A stretch of DNA of 64,000 nt, taken from assembly GCF_030070105.1 (NCBI RefSeq), contig NZ_JASJOO010000002.1, positions 1,364,001 through 1,428,000 on the forward strand, read 5' to 3'. Within the stretch, counting starts at the first letter, position 1. Each line of letters opens with the position of its first letter. Shown here piece by piece: positions 53,328 to 64,000 of this stretch. Source of the stretch: Bermanella sp. WJH001 (GTDB lineage: Bacteria; Pseudomonadota; Gammaproteobacteria; Pseudomonadales; Oceanobacteraceae). The notes beneath the pieces were generated by a model that was given only the letters and a program-made list of their open reading frames with translations, did no database searches and had not been told where the DNA came from. Both the position numbers and the translations under genes were made by a program.

Positions 53328-54239
53328 TTAAACTGCAGAAACAGGCTTAGCGTAAGAAATTGGGGCGGTTTCTTCATCATCAAAAGAAACAAACTCCCAG
53401 CACTCTGGCTGTTCAAGCAGGGCTCTTAAAAGCTGGTTATTCAGACCATGGCCTGACTTCACACCAACATATTCACCGATCAGGCTATGACCCAATAAGT
53501 ATAGATCACCTACTGCATCTAAAATTTTGTGTTTTACAAACTCATCGTCGTAACGAAGCCCGTCTTCATTTAAAACACGGAAATCATCAACCACGATGGC
53601 ATTACTTACACTGCCACCTAACGCTAGATTTTGAGAGCGAAGATACTCAATATCACGCATGAAGCCGAACGTACGAGCACGGCTCACTTCTTTTACAAAT
53701 GAAGTAGTAGAGAAGTCTAGGCTTGCTACTTGATTATCTGCATCGAATAAAGGGTGATCAAAATCAATGGTGAAACTGACTTTAAAGCCGTTATAAGGTT
53801 TAAAGCTGGCTGATTTATCACCTTCTTCAACGGTAACTGGGCTCTTAATACGGATGAACTGCTTGGCTTTGTTTTGTTCTTCAATGCCAGCTGATTGCAG
53901 TAAGAACACAAATGGTCCTGCACTACCGTCCATAATTGGCACTTCAGCGGCACTCAGCTCAACAAAGACGTTATCAATGCCGAGTCCTGCCATTGCAGAT
54001 AAAAGGTGCTCAACAGTGGATACCTTTGCTGAGCCGTTACTTAAGGACGTTGATAGGGTTGTATCACCTACATTCGTGGCCTTTGCTTTAATTTCAACAG
54101 CTGGCTCTAAATCCGTACGAATAAAGATAATACCCGTATCCACTGGGGCTGGGCGCAAAGTCAAATAGACCTTTTCACCTGAATGTAGACCAATCCCTGT
54201 GGCTCTAATGGTGTTCTTAAGGGTACGTTGTTTAATCAT
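53328..54239 (-). CDS. lpxC: UDP-3-O-acyl-N-acetylglucosamine deacetylase LpxC
   Basis: Zinc deacetylase, first committed step of lipid A synthesis. Length 303 aa, standard. Signatures: [23 protein letters not shown] at the start, zinc His in [17 protein letters not shown] (His79), and [17 protein letters not shown] with the second His and Asp, followed by the [13 protein letters not shown] catalytic His. Usual position after ftsZ, and a known FtsH substrate in relatives. Confidence 0.98.
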   Translation of the reverse strand: MIKQRTLKNTIRATGIGLHSGEKVYLTLRPAPVDTGIIFIRTDLEPAVEIKAKATNVGDTTLSTSLSNGSAKVSTVEHLLSAMAGLGIDNVFVELSAAEVPIMDGSAGPFVFLLQSAGIEEQNKAKQFIRIKSPVTVEEGDKSASFKPYNGFKVSFTIDFDHPLFDADNQVASLDFSTTSFVKEVSRARTFGFMRDIEYLRSQNLALGGSVSNAIVVDDFRVLNEDGLRYDDEFVKHKILDAVGDLYLLGHSLIGEYVGVKSGHGLNNQLLRALLEQPECWEFVSFDDEETAPISYAKPVSAV

Positions 54240-54269
54240 TTATTCTGTCGCTTACTCTTAACGGCAATC

Positions 54270-54294
54270 GACCATTATAGTATTAATAATGGTC
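54270..54294. other. hairpin between ftsZ and lpxC
   Basis: GACCATTAT / ATAATGGTC (54270-54278 and 54286-54294) with a seven-base loop, in the 73-base gap. No U-tract, so an attenuator, RNA-processing site or operator rather than a terminator. Confidence 0.45.
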
Positions 54295-54312
54295 ATTGGC
54301 CAACCACCATGC

Positions 54313-55488
54313 TTAGTCTGCTTGGCGGCGCAAAAATGCAGGGATATCGAGATAATCCATATCCTTACTGTTATTTGTATCAGGGTTATTCTGATGAGCT
54401 GGCTGCGCATTAGACCCACGCATCACTGTTGGGCGGTCTAATTTCTTATAGTCTACCGGGCCATCTGATTTACTAATGGTATTATCCACTACCTTTTTAG
54501 GGGCAGCCTCTATATTACCAAGACCTGTGGCAACTACCGTGACTCGTAGCTCATCTGTCATATTTTCATCAATAACAGTACCCACAACGATTGTGGCGTT
54601 ATCTGAAGAGAACTCTTCGATTGTGTCGCCCACCTCGGTGAATTCACCCAGCGATAAGTTCATACCAGCTGTAATATTAACTAGGATACCGCGAGCACCT
54701 TGCAGATTCACATCTTCAAGCAATGGACTACGGATAGCAGCCTCAGCAGCTTCACGGGCGCGATTTTCACCTGAAGAGGAGCCTGTACCCATCATCGCCT
54801 GACCCATTTCACTCATCACAGTACGCACGTCAGCGAAATCGACGTTAATCATACCTGGACGAATAATCAGATCTGCAATACCTTGCACCGCACCTAGCAA
54901 TACGTCGTTGGCGGCTGAAAAGGCATCCAGCAACGATGTATTTTTACCAAGTACCGCTAATAATTTTTCATTTGGGATCGTAATAAGAGAGTCAACGTGC
55001 TTCGCAAGCTCTGACAAGCCGTTTTCAGCTGCCGAGATACGCTTACGACCTTCAAATGGGAACGGCTTGGTCACAACCGCTACCGTTAGAATACCCAGCT
55101 CTTTAGCTACTTCCGCTACAACTGGTGCTGCACCTGTACCGGTACCACCGCCCATACCAGCTGTAATAAATACCATGTCAGCACCGTTTAGTGCTTCTGC
55201 GATGCGCTCACGATCTTCCATAGCCGCTTGGCGACCCACTTCAGGATTCGCACCTGCACCTAAGCCTTTAGTAACTGTTGAGCCTAATTGCAGCACTGAT
55301 CGCGCAGACATATTTTTTAGTGCCTGAGAATCTGTATTGGCACAAATAAAGTCTACACCCTCAACCTGGCTAGATACCATGTGTTCAACAGCGTTACCAC
55401 CACCGCCACCTATGCCCACAACCTTGATTACAGCGTTGTGTTGAGGTTCATCTACTAATTCAAACATATCCCCATCTCTTTGCGACAT
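54313..55488 (-). CDS. ftsZ: cell-division tubulin homologue FtsZ
   Basis: GTPase forming the Z ring, 391 aa. The N-terminal GTPase has [15 protein letters not shown], the tubulin signature [13 protein letters not shown], and [11 protein letters not shown]. The variable linker (about 320-375) and the conserved tail [13 protein letters not shown], which docks on FtsA and ZipA, are intact. ATG 55488 has AAGGAG seven bases upstream; ATG 55467 (MFELVDEPQ...) corresponds to the start used in many relatives and is the alternative. It follows ftsA after a gap containing a hairpin (55519-55545). Confidence 0.98.
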   Translation of the reverse strand: MSQRDGDMFELVDEPQHNAVIKVVGIGGGGGNAVEHMVSSQVEGVDFICANTDSQALKNMSARSVLQLGSTVTKGLGAGANPEVGRQAAMEDRERIAEALNGADMVFITAGMGGGTGTGAAPVVAEVAKELGILTVAVVTKPFPFEGRKRISAAENGLSELAKHVDSLITIPNEKLLAVLGKNTSLLDAFSAANDVLLGAVQGIADLIIRPGMINVDFADVRTVMSEMGQAMMGTGSSSGENRAREAAEAAIRSPLLEDVNLQGARGILVNITAGMNLSLGEFTEVGDTIEEFSSDNATIVVGTVIDENMTDELRVTVVATGLGNIEAAPKKVVDNTISKSDGPVDYKKLDRPTVMRGSNAQPAHQNNPDTNNSKDMDYLDIPAFLRRQAD

Positions 55489-55518
55489 CGCCCTTCTCCT
55501 TATTACTTATTATTCGTC

Positions 55519-55545
55519 AGGCGCTTTACTGCTAGTTTAGCGCCT
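55519..55545. other. hairpin between ftsA and ftsZ
   Basis: AGGCGCT / AGCGCCT (55519-55525 and 55539-55545) with a 13-base loop in the ftsA-ftsZ gap. It may modulate ftsZ mRNA processing or internal transcription; a promoter cannot be assigned. Confidence 0.4.
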
Positions 55546-55553
55546 ATTAAATA

Positions 55554-56789
55554 TTAAAAATTCCCTTTAATCCAATTTTTTACGCGTGCAAGGAAACCAA
55601 TTGGATCATCTTCCTTTTTAGCAAAGACTAATTCACCCAATTGATGCTTCGCACCGTAAATCAATAAACCTACAGATGTAGCATAAATTGGATTTGCTAC
55701 AACATCTGTTAAGCCTTCAACTCCATGGGGTTTTGCCAACCTCACAGGCACATGAAAGATTTCTTCTGCCAGTTCAACCACGCCTTCCATCATTGATGTC
55801 CCTCCGGTTAAAACCACACCAGCAGCAATCATATCTTCAAAACCACTGCGTCTTAATTCAGCCTGAATCAGGGTGAATAATTCTTCGTATCTAGGTTCAA
55901 CAACTTCAGCCAATGCTTGGCGAGAAAGATTGCGCGGTGCGCGCTCACCCACACTTGGCACTTTAATAAGTTCGTCCGCACCTGCCAGCTGGGTTAACGC
56001 GCAGGCGTATTTGATTTTAATTTCTTCAGCATGCTGAGTTGGCGTGCGTAACGCCATGGCAATATCGTTAGTAACTTGGTCACCGGCAATGGGTATTACA
56101 GCCGTATGACGAATTGATCCTTCGGTAAAAATTGCGATATCAGTGGTTCCACCGCCAATATCCACCATGCATACACCAAGCTCTTTTTCATCATCCGTTA
56201 ATACCGCATAACTTGACGCTAGCTGCTCTAAAATAATATCGTCTATTTCTAAGCCACAACGCTGCACACATTTTTCGATGTTCTGTGCGGCATTTAATGC
56301 ACCACTGACCATATGAACTTTTGCTTCTAATCGAACCCCTGCCATTCCAATTGGCTCTTTAATGCCTTCTTGCAGGTCGATCACATACTCTTGTGGCAAC
56401 ACATGTAAAATCCGTTGGTCGGCCGGAATTGCAACCGCTTTTGCGGCATCCAGTACGCGCTCGATATCGGACTGCGCCACTTCACGATCTTTTATGGCAA
56501 CAATGCCATGGCTATTCATGGAGCGAATATGACTACCGGCAATGCCCGCATACACAGAATGAATCTGACACCCAGCCATTAGTTCAGCTTCTTCAATGGC
56601 ACGTTGTATGGACTGCACAGTGGATTCAATGTTCACCACCACACCTTTTTTTATACCTCGTGATGGGTGACTACCAACACCCACAACTTTAATCATGCCT
56701 TTAGGTGAAACCTCACCGACAATAGTCACTATTTTGGAGGTTCCAATATCGAGGCCGACGATTAATTTACTTTCTGCAGTTGTATTCAT
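55554..56789 (-). CDS. ftsA: cell-division protein FtsA
   Basis: Actin-like protein that anchors FtsZ to the membrane. From ATG 56789 it has 411 aa. Motifs: LIVGLDIGTSKIVTIVGEV (phosphate 1), the 1C subdomain in place of actin 1B, GVCMVDIGGGTTDIAIF (phosphate 2), VLTGGTSMMEGV, and the C-terminal amphipathic membrane helix FLARVKNWIKGNF. An ATG at 56813 immediately follows the ftsQ stop and would add eight basic residues. Confidence 0.97.
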   Translation of the reverse strand: MNTTAESKLIVGLDIGTSKIVTIVGEVSPKGMIKVVGVGSHPSRGIKKGVVVNIESTVQSIQRAIEEAELMAGCQIHSVYAGIAGSHIRSMNSHGIVAIKDREVAQSDIERVLDAAKAVAIPADQRILHVLPQEYVIDLQEGIKEPIGMAGVRLEAKVHMVSGALNAAQNIEKCVQRCGLEIDDIILEQLASSYAVLTDDEKELGVCMVDIGGGTTDIAIFTEGSIRHTAVIPIAGDQVTNDIAMALRTPTQHAEEIKIKYACALTQLAGADELIKVPSVGERAPRNLSRQALAEVVEPRYEELFTLIQAELRRSGFEDMIAAGVVLTGGTSMMEGVVELAEEIFHVPVRLAKPHGVEGLTDVVANPIYATSVGLLIYGAKHQLGELVFAKKEDDPIGFLARVKNWIKGNF

Positions 56790-56813
56790 TGCTCTTCTCT
56801 TTTTATCCTGCAT

Positions 56814-57563
56814 CTATCCTTGTGCCTGACTCATGGAATCCTTCCAAGCCACTGCAAACCCTTGTTCATAACGCATATCAATACGCTTAATACGTGTTAA
56901 ATCAAATTGCTCTATTACACTGTCTAATTGCTGCAATCCATTCATAGCAGTCGTACTATCTAACCAAATGGTCAAACCAGTTTTGTATTTTAACAACCAG
57001 CCTGCTGAGGAATGCTTAATTGCTGTTAATTCAATTTTATGGCGCTTCCCCCATCGGTTAAACAACAAAAAATGCTGCATCACCATTTTACTTTCTTGAT
57101 TAGCTCCATTGAGTTTGGGTAACTGCAGCTGTTTTAGGGCCACTGGCAATATGTCACCTTTTTCGCTGAGCATACTTTTGTCATTCCAAATAGCAACAGG
57201 CCGCTCTTCTTCAATATTTATTTTCAAAGTATCAGGCCAAACTTTTTCAACACTTACCTGAGAAACCATCACCATGTTATGAAGTTCGTCCTTAATTGCA
57301 TTCACATCTAGTGTCATGTAACCATCAGGAAACCAAGGTGATATTTGCTCATTAATCATCGCTAAAGTGACATGCTCTAACCCAGCATTCACTTGCAACT
57401 GAACAATTGGTTTATTGACTGTTTGTAAAAGCAACAACACAACCGCCACCAAAATCGAAATAACCGTCACACCTATTGAAACAGGTTTTAATAGCCCAGC
57501 CGTATTGGCACTGACTAAAAATGATTTTTTCGCTGCCTGACGTGTTGCGCCTTTTCCTTTCAT
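56814..57563 (-). CDS. ftsQ: cell-division protein FtsQ
   Basis: Divisome scaffold of 249 aa: basic cytoplasmic N-terminus, one helix (PVSIGVTVISILVAVVLLLL, about 27-46), POTRA domain (IVQLQVNAGLEHVTLAMINEQISPWF onward) and beta domain with KVWPDTLKINIEEERPVAIWN, the best conserved FtsQ motif. It overlaps ddl by four bases. Confidence 0.95.
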   Translation of the reverse strand: MKGKGATRQAAKKSFLVSANTAGLLKPVSIGVTVISILVAVVLLLLQTVNKPIVQLQVNAGLEHVTLAMINEQISPWFPDGYMTLDVNAIKDELHNMVMVSQVSVEKVWPDTLKINIEEERPVAIWNDKSMLSEKGDILPVALKQLQLPKLNGANQESKMVMQHFLLFNRWGKRHKIELTAIKHSSAGWLLKYKTGLTIWLDSTTAMNGLQQLDSVIEQFDLTRIKRIDMRYEQGFAVAWKDSMSQAQG

Positions 57564-58486
57564 CGCTCAACCGCTGCCAATATCTCAATGACTAATTGTT
57601 TGAATTCAATACCCGCTGCCTTTGCTGCCATTGGCACAAGAGAGTGGTCGGTCATGCCTGGCACTGTATTAACTTCTATTAACCAGAAATTTTCTTGTTC
57701 ATCTTGCATAACATCAACACGGCCCCAGCCTTTGCAATCTAGTGACTCGTAAGCTTTAAGGGCTAACATTTGCAGCTCTAATTCTTTTTCCGCACTCAAA
57801 CCACATGGTAATAAGTATTCTGTATCGTCTTGAATATACTTGGCATCATAATCATAAAATTCATTGGCAGGCTTCAATTGAATAGCTGGCAATGGCTTGC
57901 CGTTTAAAATCCCAACCGTAAATTCCTTACCGGTAATAAATTGTTCCGCCAAAACGGGTGAGCCGGTATTAAATGCTGCATCAAATGCGCCAGGTAATTC
58001 ACTCTTCATTTTTACTTTAGAGATACCAATACTAGAGCCCTCTAAAGCTGGCTTAACCATCAAAGGGAAACCCACATCACATGCAAACACATCAAGCTCA
58101 TTAACTGTTTGAGCCAAAACAAACTTAGGTGTAGGTAAATTTAAACCTTGCCAAATAAGCTTGGTGCGCCATTTATCCATACAGATTGCACTGGCTTTTA
58201 CACCACTACCTGTATAAGGCAAACCATAAAATTCAAGCAGCCCTTGCACAGTACCGTCTTCACCACCTACACCGTGCAATGCGATGAACGCCACATCAAC
58301 ATCATGCTGATCTAATTGTTCAATTAAATTTTCTTTAGAATCTATTTTAACCACATCAATATCTTGTGATTTCAATGCTTCATAAACTGCGGCACCACTA
58401 TTTAATGACACTGCACGCTCAGCACTATTGCCACCAAATAAAACGGCTACTTTTCCAAATTGATGGGGGTGATTATTAGCCATCAA
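57560..58486 (-). CDS. ddl: D-alanine--D-alanine ligase
   Basis: ATP-grasp ligase (308 aa) making the D-Ala-D-Ala end of the muropeptide. [23 protein letters not shown] at the start, [44 protein letters not shown] (ATP loop), and [25 protein letters not shown] with metal-binding Glu/Asn. Overlaps murC and ftsQ, so translation is coupled. DdlB type by position. Confidence 0.97.
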   Translation of the reverse strand: MMANNHPHQFGKVAVLFGGNSAERAVSLNSGAAVYEALKSQDIDVVKIDSKENLIEQLDQHDVDVAFIALHGVGGEDGTVQGLLEFYGLPYTGSGVKASAICMDKWRTKLIWQGLNLPTPKFVLAQTVNELDVFACDVGFPLMVKPALEGSSIGISKVKMKSELPGAFDAAFNTGSPVLAEQFITGKEFTVGILNGKPLPAIQLKPANEFYDYDAKYIQDDTEYLLPCGLSAEKELELQMLALKAYESLDCKGWGRVDVMQDEQENFWLIEVNTVPGMTDHSLVPMAAKAAGIEFKQLVIEILAAVER

Positions 58487-59930
58487 TGCTCTCCAATAAA
58501 TCAGGCAACTCTTGTGTCAATTCAAGCGCCAGTGCACCGACACTGCCTGCGCCTTGTGTCATTAAAATATCACCGGGTTTTAAAATATCTTTTAATACGG
58601 GTTTTACATCCGCGCCACGTTCAATAAAAATAGGATCAACACGACCTCGTTGACGAATACTTCCACATAAAGAGCGACCATCCGCTCCGGCTATTTCTTC
58701 CTCGCCAGCTGGGTACACATCCAGCAAGAGCAACACATCAACGTCACTTAATACGCGCACAAAATCTTCATATAAATCACGTGTACGGGTATATCGATGG
58801 GGCTGGAACATCATCACTAAGCGATTATTTGGCCAACCTTTGCGAATGGCTTGGATGGTAACATCCACTTCTGTTGGGTGGTGCCCATAATCATCAACCA
58901 GCATGACTTCACCATCTGCCAGTTTGAATTCACCACAGACTTGAAAGCGTCGACCCACACCTTGGAATTTTTCTAATGCACGCACAATAGCATCATCGGC
59001 AATGCCTTCATCGGTCGCCACAGCAATAGCTGACAATGCATTCAAAACGTTATGTCTACCTGGCATACGCAGCTTAATTTTTAAGTCATCATGACCAGCT
59101 GGTCGCTTAGCTGTGAAGGTGGTAAATATGCCTTCTTGTGTAATATCTTGTGCATAGAAGTCAGCGCTTTCATCGATACCATAGGTCAACACAGGGCGGT
59201 TCACTTCTGGCAAAATGCTTTTCACTGTTTCATCATCTACACACAAAACAGCAAGGCCGTAAAAAGGTAAATTATGAAGAAAATCCACAAAGGTTTTTTT
59301 CAATTGATTAAAGTCACCACCATATGTGTCCATATGGTCAGCTTCAATATTGGTTACAATGGATACCATTGGCTGTAAATGCAAAAACGAAGCATCTGAC
59401 TCATCCGCTTCTGCAACTAAGTAACGACTTGCGCCCAATTGAGCGTTGGTTCCAGCACTGGTTAAACGCCCACCAATGACAAACGTTGGGTCCTTTTCAC
59501 CTTCCGCTAAAATTGAAGCGACCAAACTGGTGGTTGTGGTTTTACCATGAGTACCAGCAATGGCAATACCATGACGGTAGCGCATTAATTCAGCCAGCAT
59601 TTCAGCACGGCGCACAATAGGAATGCGATGCTCGGTGGCATATTGTATTTCGGGGTTTGCGTGATTAATTGCGGTGGATACCACCACTACATCCGCCTGT
59701 TCTACGTTTTGCTTTTGATGGCCCAGATATATGAAAGCACCAAGTGATTGCAAGCGATCAGTCACCGGAGACTGGCGTAAATCTGAACCACTAATTTCAT
59801 AACCTTGGTTTAATAATACCTCAGCAATGCCACACATACCCACACCGCCAATACCAACAAAATGTATACGACGAATACGACGCATTTCTGGTATTTCCCA
59901 ACGCTGTACAACTTTATTTTTATCAGACAT
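58476..59930 (-). CDS. murC: UDP-N-acetylmuramate--L-alanine ligase
   Basis: Adds L-Ala to UDP-MurNAc, 484 aa. Rossmann start [26 protein letters not shown] motif [42 protein letters not shown] and [17 protein letters not shown] 59930 lies in the last codons of murG (ATGTCTGA overlap) with GAGG seven bases upstream; longer frames to 59960 have no support. Confidence 0.97.
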   Translation of the reverse strand: MSDKNKVVQRWEIPEMRRIRRIHFVGIGGVGMCGIAEVLLNQGYEISGSDLRQSPVTDRLQSLGAFIYLGHQKQNVEQADVVVVSTAINHANPEIQYATEHRIPIVRRAEMLAELMRYRHGIAIAGTHGKTTTTSLVASILAEGEKDPTFVIGGRLTSAGTNAQLGASRYLVAEADESDASFLHLQPMVSIVTNIEADHMDTYGGDFNQLKKTFVDFLHNLPFYGLAVLCVDDETVKSILPEVNRPVLTYGIDESADFYAQDITQEGIFTTFTAKRPAGHDDLKIKLRMPGRHNVLNALSAIAVATDEGIADDAIVRALEKFQGVGRRFQVCGEFKLADGEVMLVDDYGHHPTEVDVTIQAIRKGWPNNRLVMMFQPHRYTRTRDLYEDFVRVLSDVDVLLLLDVYPAGEEEIAGADGRSLCGSIRQRGRVDPIFIERGADVKPVLKDILKPGDILMTQGAGSVGALALELTQELPDLLESIDG

Positions 59931-61002
59931 TGATGGCCTCAATACAATACTTCGCAACAATTTTAGCCGAATCAGGTTTCGCTAATGATCTTGCTGCGTT
60001 TGACATTTCGATTAATAACTCACGGTTATCACGTAAGTGATTTAATTCTTCTAACAAGTTTTGTGCATTTAATTCCGACTGAGCTTTTAGCTTCGCCGCA
60101 CCTGCATTCACTAAAAACTGTCCGTTTGCAGTTTGGTGATCATCGACCGCAAATGGATACGGAATCAAAATAGCTGCGACCCCTGCTGCCATCATTTCAC
60201 TGACGGTTAGCGCACCAGATCGACAGACAACTACATCAGCCCATTCGTAAGCCTTTGCCATATCCGCAATAAAATCACTCACCTTTACATTGGTCACGCC
60301 TGCAGTTTGATAACCCGATTTAACTGCTTCAAAGTTACGTTTACCGGTTTGATGCCAGATGTGAATGTTCTCATCCGTCATAGCTGCAGCTTCGATCATT
60401 ACATTATTAATCGCCACAGCGCCTAAGCTTCCACCAACAACCAATACATTTAAACCGCTAGTATGATTCTCTAAGCGAGCGCTAGGCTCTGGTAATGTGA
60501 CAATGGATTGTCGAACTGGATTACCCACGCTTTTGGCTTTTTTCTTTTCTGAAAAAGTACCTTCAAATGCTTGTAACAAATAAGTCGACATGCCACTTAA
60601 AATAGTATTGGTCATGCCTGGAATCGCATTTTGCTCGTGGATAACTAGTGGCACTCTTAATAAGTATGCCATTAAACCACCAGGCCCTGATGCAAACCCA
60701 CCCATACCTAATGCCATCACAGGTTTGACCTGACGATAAACTTTAAATGTTTGCCATAACGCACGCATAATTTGAAGTGGTGCCAATAACGTTTTCAACA
60801 AACCGTTACCACGTAAGCCCGTTACCGAAATACGATGCAAGGTATAACCGGCATCTGGTACCAAATCATTTTCAATACCTTTAATACTGCCTAACCAATG
60901 AACGTGGTAACCTTTTGTCTTTAATTCTTTTGCAACACTAAGTGCTGGAATAACATGCCCGCCTGTGCCGCCTGCCATAATCATCACGTTATTTTTTTCC
61001 AT
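59923..61002 (-). CDS. murG: UDP-GlcNAc:undecaprenyl-PP-MurNAc-pentapeptide GlcNAc transferase MurG
   Basis: Peripheral membrane glycosyltransferase (359 aa) converting lipid I to lipid [20 protein letters not shown] (G loop 1), [41 protein letters not shown] (G loop 3), and [34 protein letters not shown] with the donor-sugar site. Overlaps ftsW by 14 bases. Confidence 0.97.
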   Translation of the reverse strand: MEKNNVMIMAGGTGGHVIPALSVAKELKTKGYHVHWLGSIKGIENDLVPDAGYTLHRISVTGLRGNGLLKTLLAPLQIMRALWQTFKVYRQVKPVMALGMGGFASGPGGLMAYLLRVPLVIHEQNAIPGMTNTILSGMSTYLLQAFEGTFSEKKKAKSVGNPVRQSIVTLPEPSARLENHTSGLNVLVVGGSLGAVAINNVMIEAAAMTDENIHIWHQTGKRNFEAVKSGYQTAGVTNVKVSDFIADMAKAYEWADVVVCRSGALTVSEMMAAGVAAILIPYPFAVDDHQTANGQFLVNAGAAKLKAQSELNAQNLLEELNHLRDNRELLIEMSNAARSLAKPDSAKIVAKYCIEAINV

Positions 61003-62170
61003 GTAAACTCTCCATTTCGTGATGAACTCTTAACAACAAGCCAAGGGCAATAAAACAGGCAATCAAACTTGAACCGCCATAACTAACAAATGGCAAGGTT
61101 AAACCTTTAGTTGGCAGTAACCCCATATTCACACCCAGGTTGATAAAACCCTGAAAGCCAATTAACAATCCCATACCATAGGCTACAAATGCAGGAAAAT
61201 ATTGCTGACTCTCATAAGCCTTACGACCTAATTTCATCGCTTTCATAAAAATGTAAACAAATAAGCCAATGATCAAGGCGGCACCGAGCAAACCCGTTTC
61301 TTCTGACCAGATTGCAAAAACAAAATCGGTATGCGCTTCTGGTAAGTAAAATAGTTTCTGAATACTATTACCTAAACCCACACCCGAGAATTCTCCTCGG
61401 CCAAATGCAATTAAACTTTGTGTTAATTGATAGCCACTACCGTATACATTCTCTTGCGTCCAAGGCTCCCAATACCCTGTTAAACGCTTTAATCGATAAG
61501 GCTGAGATAACAAAATCAAAATCGAAGCACCTAACACAACCACTGCTGTTAAAATAAACTGACTAGCCTTAACGCCCCCTAAAAAAAGCAGTGCTAAACT
61601 TGCAAGCATTAGCACCACTACTGCGCCAAAATCTGGTTCCAATAGCAATAGCACCGCCAATAGGGCCAATACAAACAAGGGCTTAATAAAACCAGACCAC
61701 TTTGACTGAACTTCATCTCTGCGTCGTTCAAGGTAACTGGCCATGTATAACACAGTGGCAAGCTTTGCAAATTCACTTGGCTGGACATTCATAAACCCCA
61801 AAGACACCCAGCGCATACTGCCATTCACTTCACGACCAATCCCCGGAATCACCACCATTAATAAACTAATCAATGATAATAAAATCAAAACCCCACTCAC
61901 CTTTCGAACCCATTCAAGCGGAATAAAGGTTACAAAAAATGCCGTAGCCGCTCCCAGAATCAAATAAATGCCGTGACGAATACTGATATATAAATTGTTA
62001 TCAAACTGACGCTGTGCCCAATCCATACTGGCAGAGGTCACCATTAACCAGCCAATAGATGCTAATACAATCACCGCCCACATTAAGCTACGATCCAAAA
62101 TAATGGACTGCTTAAAATCAAATTTTTGCCATACAGGCGTTGCTTTAATCGTGCGGGTGGCTGATGTCAT
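60989..62170 (-). CDS. ftsW: septal peptidoglycan glycosyltransferase FtsW
   Basis: SEDS-family polymerase of septal peptidoglycan, 393 aa, about ten helices. Conserved blocks: GREVNGSMRWVSLGFMNVQPSEFAKL, QPDFG-like LLLEPDFGAVVVLML with the catalytic Asp, GYQLTQSLIAFGRGEFSGVGLGNSIQKLFYLPEAHTDFVFAIWSEETG, and LPTKGLTLPFVSYGGSSL. Overlaps murD by four bases. Confidence 0.97.
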   Translation of the reverse strand: MTSATRTIKATPVWQKFDFKQSIILDRSLMWAVIVLASIGWLMVTSASMDWAQRQFDNNLYISIRHGIYLILGAATAFFVTFIPLEWVRKVSGVLILLSLISLLMVVIPGIGREVNGSMRWVSLGFMNVQPSEFAKLATVLYMASYLERRRDEVQSKWSGFIKPLFVLALLAVLLLLEPDFGAVVVLMLASLALLFLGGVKASQFILTAVVVLGASILILLSQPYRLKRLTGYWEPWTQENVYGSGYQLTQSLIAFGRGEFSGVGLGNSIQKLFYLPEAHTDFVFAIWSEETGLLGAALIIGLFVYIFMKAMKLGRKAYESQQYFPAFVAYGMGLLIGFQGFINLGVNMGLLPTKGLTLPFVSYGGSSLIACFIALGLLLRVHHEMESLHGKK

Positions 62171-63507
62171 AATGCCTCCACCAATTTCACAAAGCTCTCA
62201 CCTCTGTGTTCAAAACTTTTGAACATATCAAAACTTGCACACGCAGGTGACAACAAAACTGAGTCTCCACTTTTAGACGCTGTACAGGCTTTGTTAAACG
62301 CATCATTAAAATCAGTTGCCAACAAAATATCAGCCTGACCAAGTAATGCCGCTTCTATTTGGTGTTTGTCTTTGCCATATAACACAAGAGTATTCACATA
62401 CTTTGCGACAGATTCTTGTAAAAAACTGAAGTCGGCATCTTTACCAACACCACCGGCCATTAAAACCAAGTTGCCTTTAATATCTGGACCCAAGCCTTCT
62501 AGTGCCGCCAACGTGGCACCTACATTGGTACCCTTAGAGTCGTTATAAAAATCCACACCATGATGCTGGCCAACCCATTGGCAACGATGTTCTAGCCCAG
62601 GAAAACTTTGCAAGGTTTTCAACATACTGGACATGCTAATCCCTGCTATTTCGCCTAACGCCAAAGCAGCCAATGCATTACTGCGATTATGACTGCCTTT
62701 GATTTTTAATAAGTCGCAACTCAATAACGGCTCATTACCTTTAGCTAAAAATAACTGACCATTACAAGTAACTATTCCATATTCATTATCTTTTGGAGTG
62801 CTTAGCGTAAAGCCAACTATTTGTTCCGGTTGATTTAATTGAGGCGTCGATAACGGGTCATCTAAGTTAATAACACCCCATTTGCAGCCATTAAAAATCA
62901 CATGCTTGGATAAATAATAATCTTGGTAACTATCGTAACGATCTAAATGATCAGGGCTAATATTTAATACCGTTGCGGCTAACGGATTTAAATTAGGCGT
63001 GGCTTCAAGTTGAAAACTACTTAGCTCCATGACATACAAATCAACATCATCTGCAATTAGATCTAATGCTGGCGTACCTAGGTTGCCGCCAATGGCCGTT
63101 TTAAAACCAAATTCCTGTGCCATTAAACCCACTAAACTGGTCACCGTGCTTTTTGCATTAGAACCCGTAATTGCCAGCACTGGCGCTTTAGCATAATCCG
63201 CAAACACTTGGATATCGCTAACCACTTTAATATTTTGATTCATAGCCGCCTGAATCTCAGGGGTTGCCAATGGTAAGCCAGGACTAACTACCACTTGCTC
63301 AGCCGATAACAAAACATCCTGATCTAAACCACCTAGGTGCAATGTGACCTGTGGAAAATTTTGTTTAATTTGATCTATAAACGGTGGCTGTTCACGTGTA
63401 TCCATAGCCACAACGTTAATATTGCGCGCAGCAAAAAAGGCAACAACCGAATAACCGGTTTTGCCTAAACCTACAACGACAACAGGCTTTGCTTTCACAT
63501 TCATCAA
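62167..63507 (-). CDS. murD: UDP-N-acetylmuramoyl-L-alanine--D-glutamate ligase
   Basis: Adds D-Glu to UDP-MurNAc-L-Ala, 446 aa. VVVGLGKTGYSVVAFFAARN, the ATP loop LAITGSNAKSTVTSLVGLM, NISPDHLDRY, FYNDSKGTNVGATLAAL and LLSPACASFDMFKSFEHRGESFV. The start may be either of two adjacent ATG codons (63507, 63504). It follows mraY by 16 bases. Confidence 0.97.
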   Translation of the reverse strand: MMNVKAKPVVVVGLGKTGYSVVAFFAARNINVVAMDTREQPPFIDQIKQNFPQVTLHLGGLDQDVLLSAEQVVVSPGLPLATPEIQAAMNQNIKVVSDIQVFADYAKAPVLAITGSNAKSTVTSLVGLMAQEFGFKTAIGGNLGTPALDLIADDVDLYVMELSSFQLEATPNLNPLAATVLNISPDHLDRYDSYQDYYLSKHVIFNGCKWGVINLDDPLSTPQLNQPEQIVGFTLSTPKDNEYGIVTCNGQLFLAKGNEPLLSCDLLKIKGSHNRSNALAALALGEIAGISMSSMLKTLQSFPGLEHRCQWVGQHHGVDFYNDSKGTNVGATLAALEGLGPDIKGNLVLMAGGVGKDADFSFLQESVAKYVNTLVLYGKDKHQIEAALLGQADILLATDFNDAFNKACTASKSGDSVLLSPACASFDMFKSFEHRGESFVKLVEAL

Positions 63508-63523
63508 TAGATTTCCGCTATTT

Positions 63524-64000
63524 TTATCTTATTTTTAATGTAGCCATGCCGATCAATACTAAGAACAATGTAATGATCCAAAAACGTACAATCACTCGCG
63601 GCTCTGGCCAGCCTTTTAATTCAAAATGATGATGCAGAGGTGCCATTCTAAAAATGCGTTTACCTGTCATTTTAAATGAAGCCACTTGCAAAATAACGCT
63701 GACGGTTTCTGCTACAAAAATACCACCCATAATAAACAGCAGTATTTCTTGGCGTACAATCACCGCCAACACGCCCAACGCTGCACCCAGTGCCAAAGAA
63801 CCCACATCACCCATAAACACTTGAGCTGGGTAAGTGTTAAACCACAAAAAGCCAATACCAGCACCCACCAAGGCACCACAAAAGATAGTCACTTCACCCG
63901 TACCATCTAAGTAGGGTAAAAATAAGTATTCAGCAAAATTAACGTTGCCCACTAAGTAAGCACAGGCTCCCAATGCACCACCCACCATGACCGTTGGCAA
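63524..64000 (-). CDS. mraY: phospho-MurNAc-pentapeptide transferase MraY (3' part)
   Basis: C-terminal 158 residues of MraY, cut by the right edge of the window (the start lies beyond 64000). Multi-helix membrane enzyme making lipid [26 protein letters not shown] contains the nucleophile/metal Asp region, and [24 protein letters not shown] the HHH motif. The window-edge Met is not the real start. Confidence 0.96.
   Translation of the reverse strand: MPTVMVGGALGACAYLVGNVNFAEYLFLPYLDGTGEVTIFCGALVGAGIGFLWFNTYPAQVFMGDVGSLALGAALGVLAVIVRQEILLFIMGGIFVAETVSVILQVASFKMTGKRIFRMAPLHHHFELKGWPEPRVIVRFWIITLFLVLIGMATLKIR

Noticed and set aside
54908-55327. 139-codon plus-strand frame opposite ftsZ
   Set aside because: Antisense shadow of ftsZ; no ribosome binding site or recognisable domain.
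1-64000. tRNA, rRNA, CRISPR arrays, prophage or transposon genes
   Set aside because: None seen on reading; no regularly spaced repeats, transposase or phage structural proteins.

Overview
The window is a stretch of chromosome from an AT-rich marine-type gammaproteobacterium. The gene content (a Pseudomonas-like mraY-murD-ftsW-murG-murC-ddl-ftsQAZ-lpxC-M23-secA order, a Na+-pumping OadGAB decarboxylase, PilY1/PilE type IV pili, a Fur-controlled TonB system, an H-NOX nitric-oxide sensor locus) fits the Oceanospirillales and relatives (Oleispira/Bermanella/Thalassolituus-like). That placement is an inference from gene families and order, not a database result. I see no tRNA, rRNA, CRISPR array, insertion sequence or prophage.

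Layout: 1-4.0 kb is the 3' end of a type IV pilus minor-pilin operon (small Cys-containing protein, pilY1, pilE, terminator). 4.1-10.2 kb holds scattered single genes (DUF1851-like, TRIC channel, alpha/beta hydrolase, MarC, LETM1-like, DEAD-box helicase, GlxA-type regulator, arfB). 10.3-18.8 kb is a tightly packed six-gene minus-strand operon: an E1-like/acyltransferase-like fusion, an acyl-CoA dehydrogenase, an RND/MMPL exporter, a secreted RND-porter-like protein, a LolA-like protein and a DUF1302-like outer-membrane protein. It looks like an uncharacterised pathway that makes and exports an acyl metabolite. A PAS-domain protein is divergent from it. 20.1-25.5 kb is an iron-uptake operon (exbB-exbD-exbD-tonB-receptor-piuC) under a Fur box. 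It is flanked on the right by an intact phnA-type gene and on the left by a decayed copy of the 3' end of the same gene. 26.3-30.7 kb carries a GST, purC and a penicillin-acylase-family enzyme.

30.8-33.2 kb is a three-gene module resembling the ZorA/ZorB ion-driven motor of Zorya anti-phage systems, but with a small four-cysteine protein in place of the known Zorya effectors. 33.4-36.4 kb is a membrane-anchored solute-binding protein plus a sensor kinase. 37.3-40.7 kb is oadGAB. 41.9-45.9 kb is an H-NOX signalling locus: sensor kinase, H-NOX with an apparent one-base frameshift at codon 6, an HTH-REC regulator, and a divergent REC plus degenerate HD-GYP protein. A 19-bp element built on a tandem CTTAGACAG repeat (18/19 identical) lies about 31-34 bases upstream of both the solute-binding-protein/kinase operon and the HD-GYP gene, in the same orientation, which ties the two sensory loci together.

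46.0-64.0 kb is housekeeping: cobQ, mutT, argJ, secA, an M23 peptidase, lpxC and the dcw cell-division/cell-wall cluster, all minus strand apart from cobQ. It runs out of the window inside mraY.
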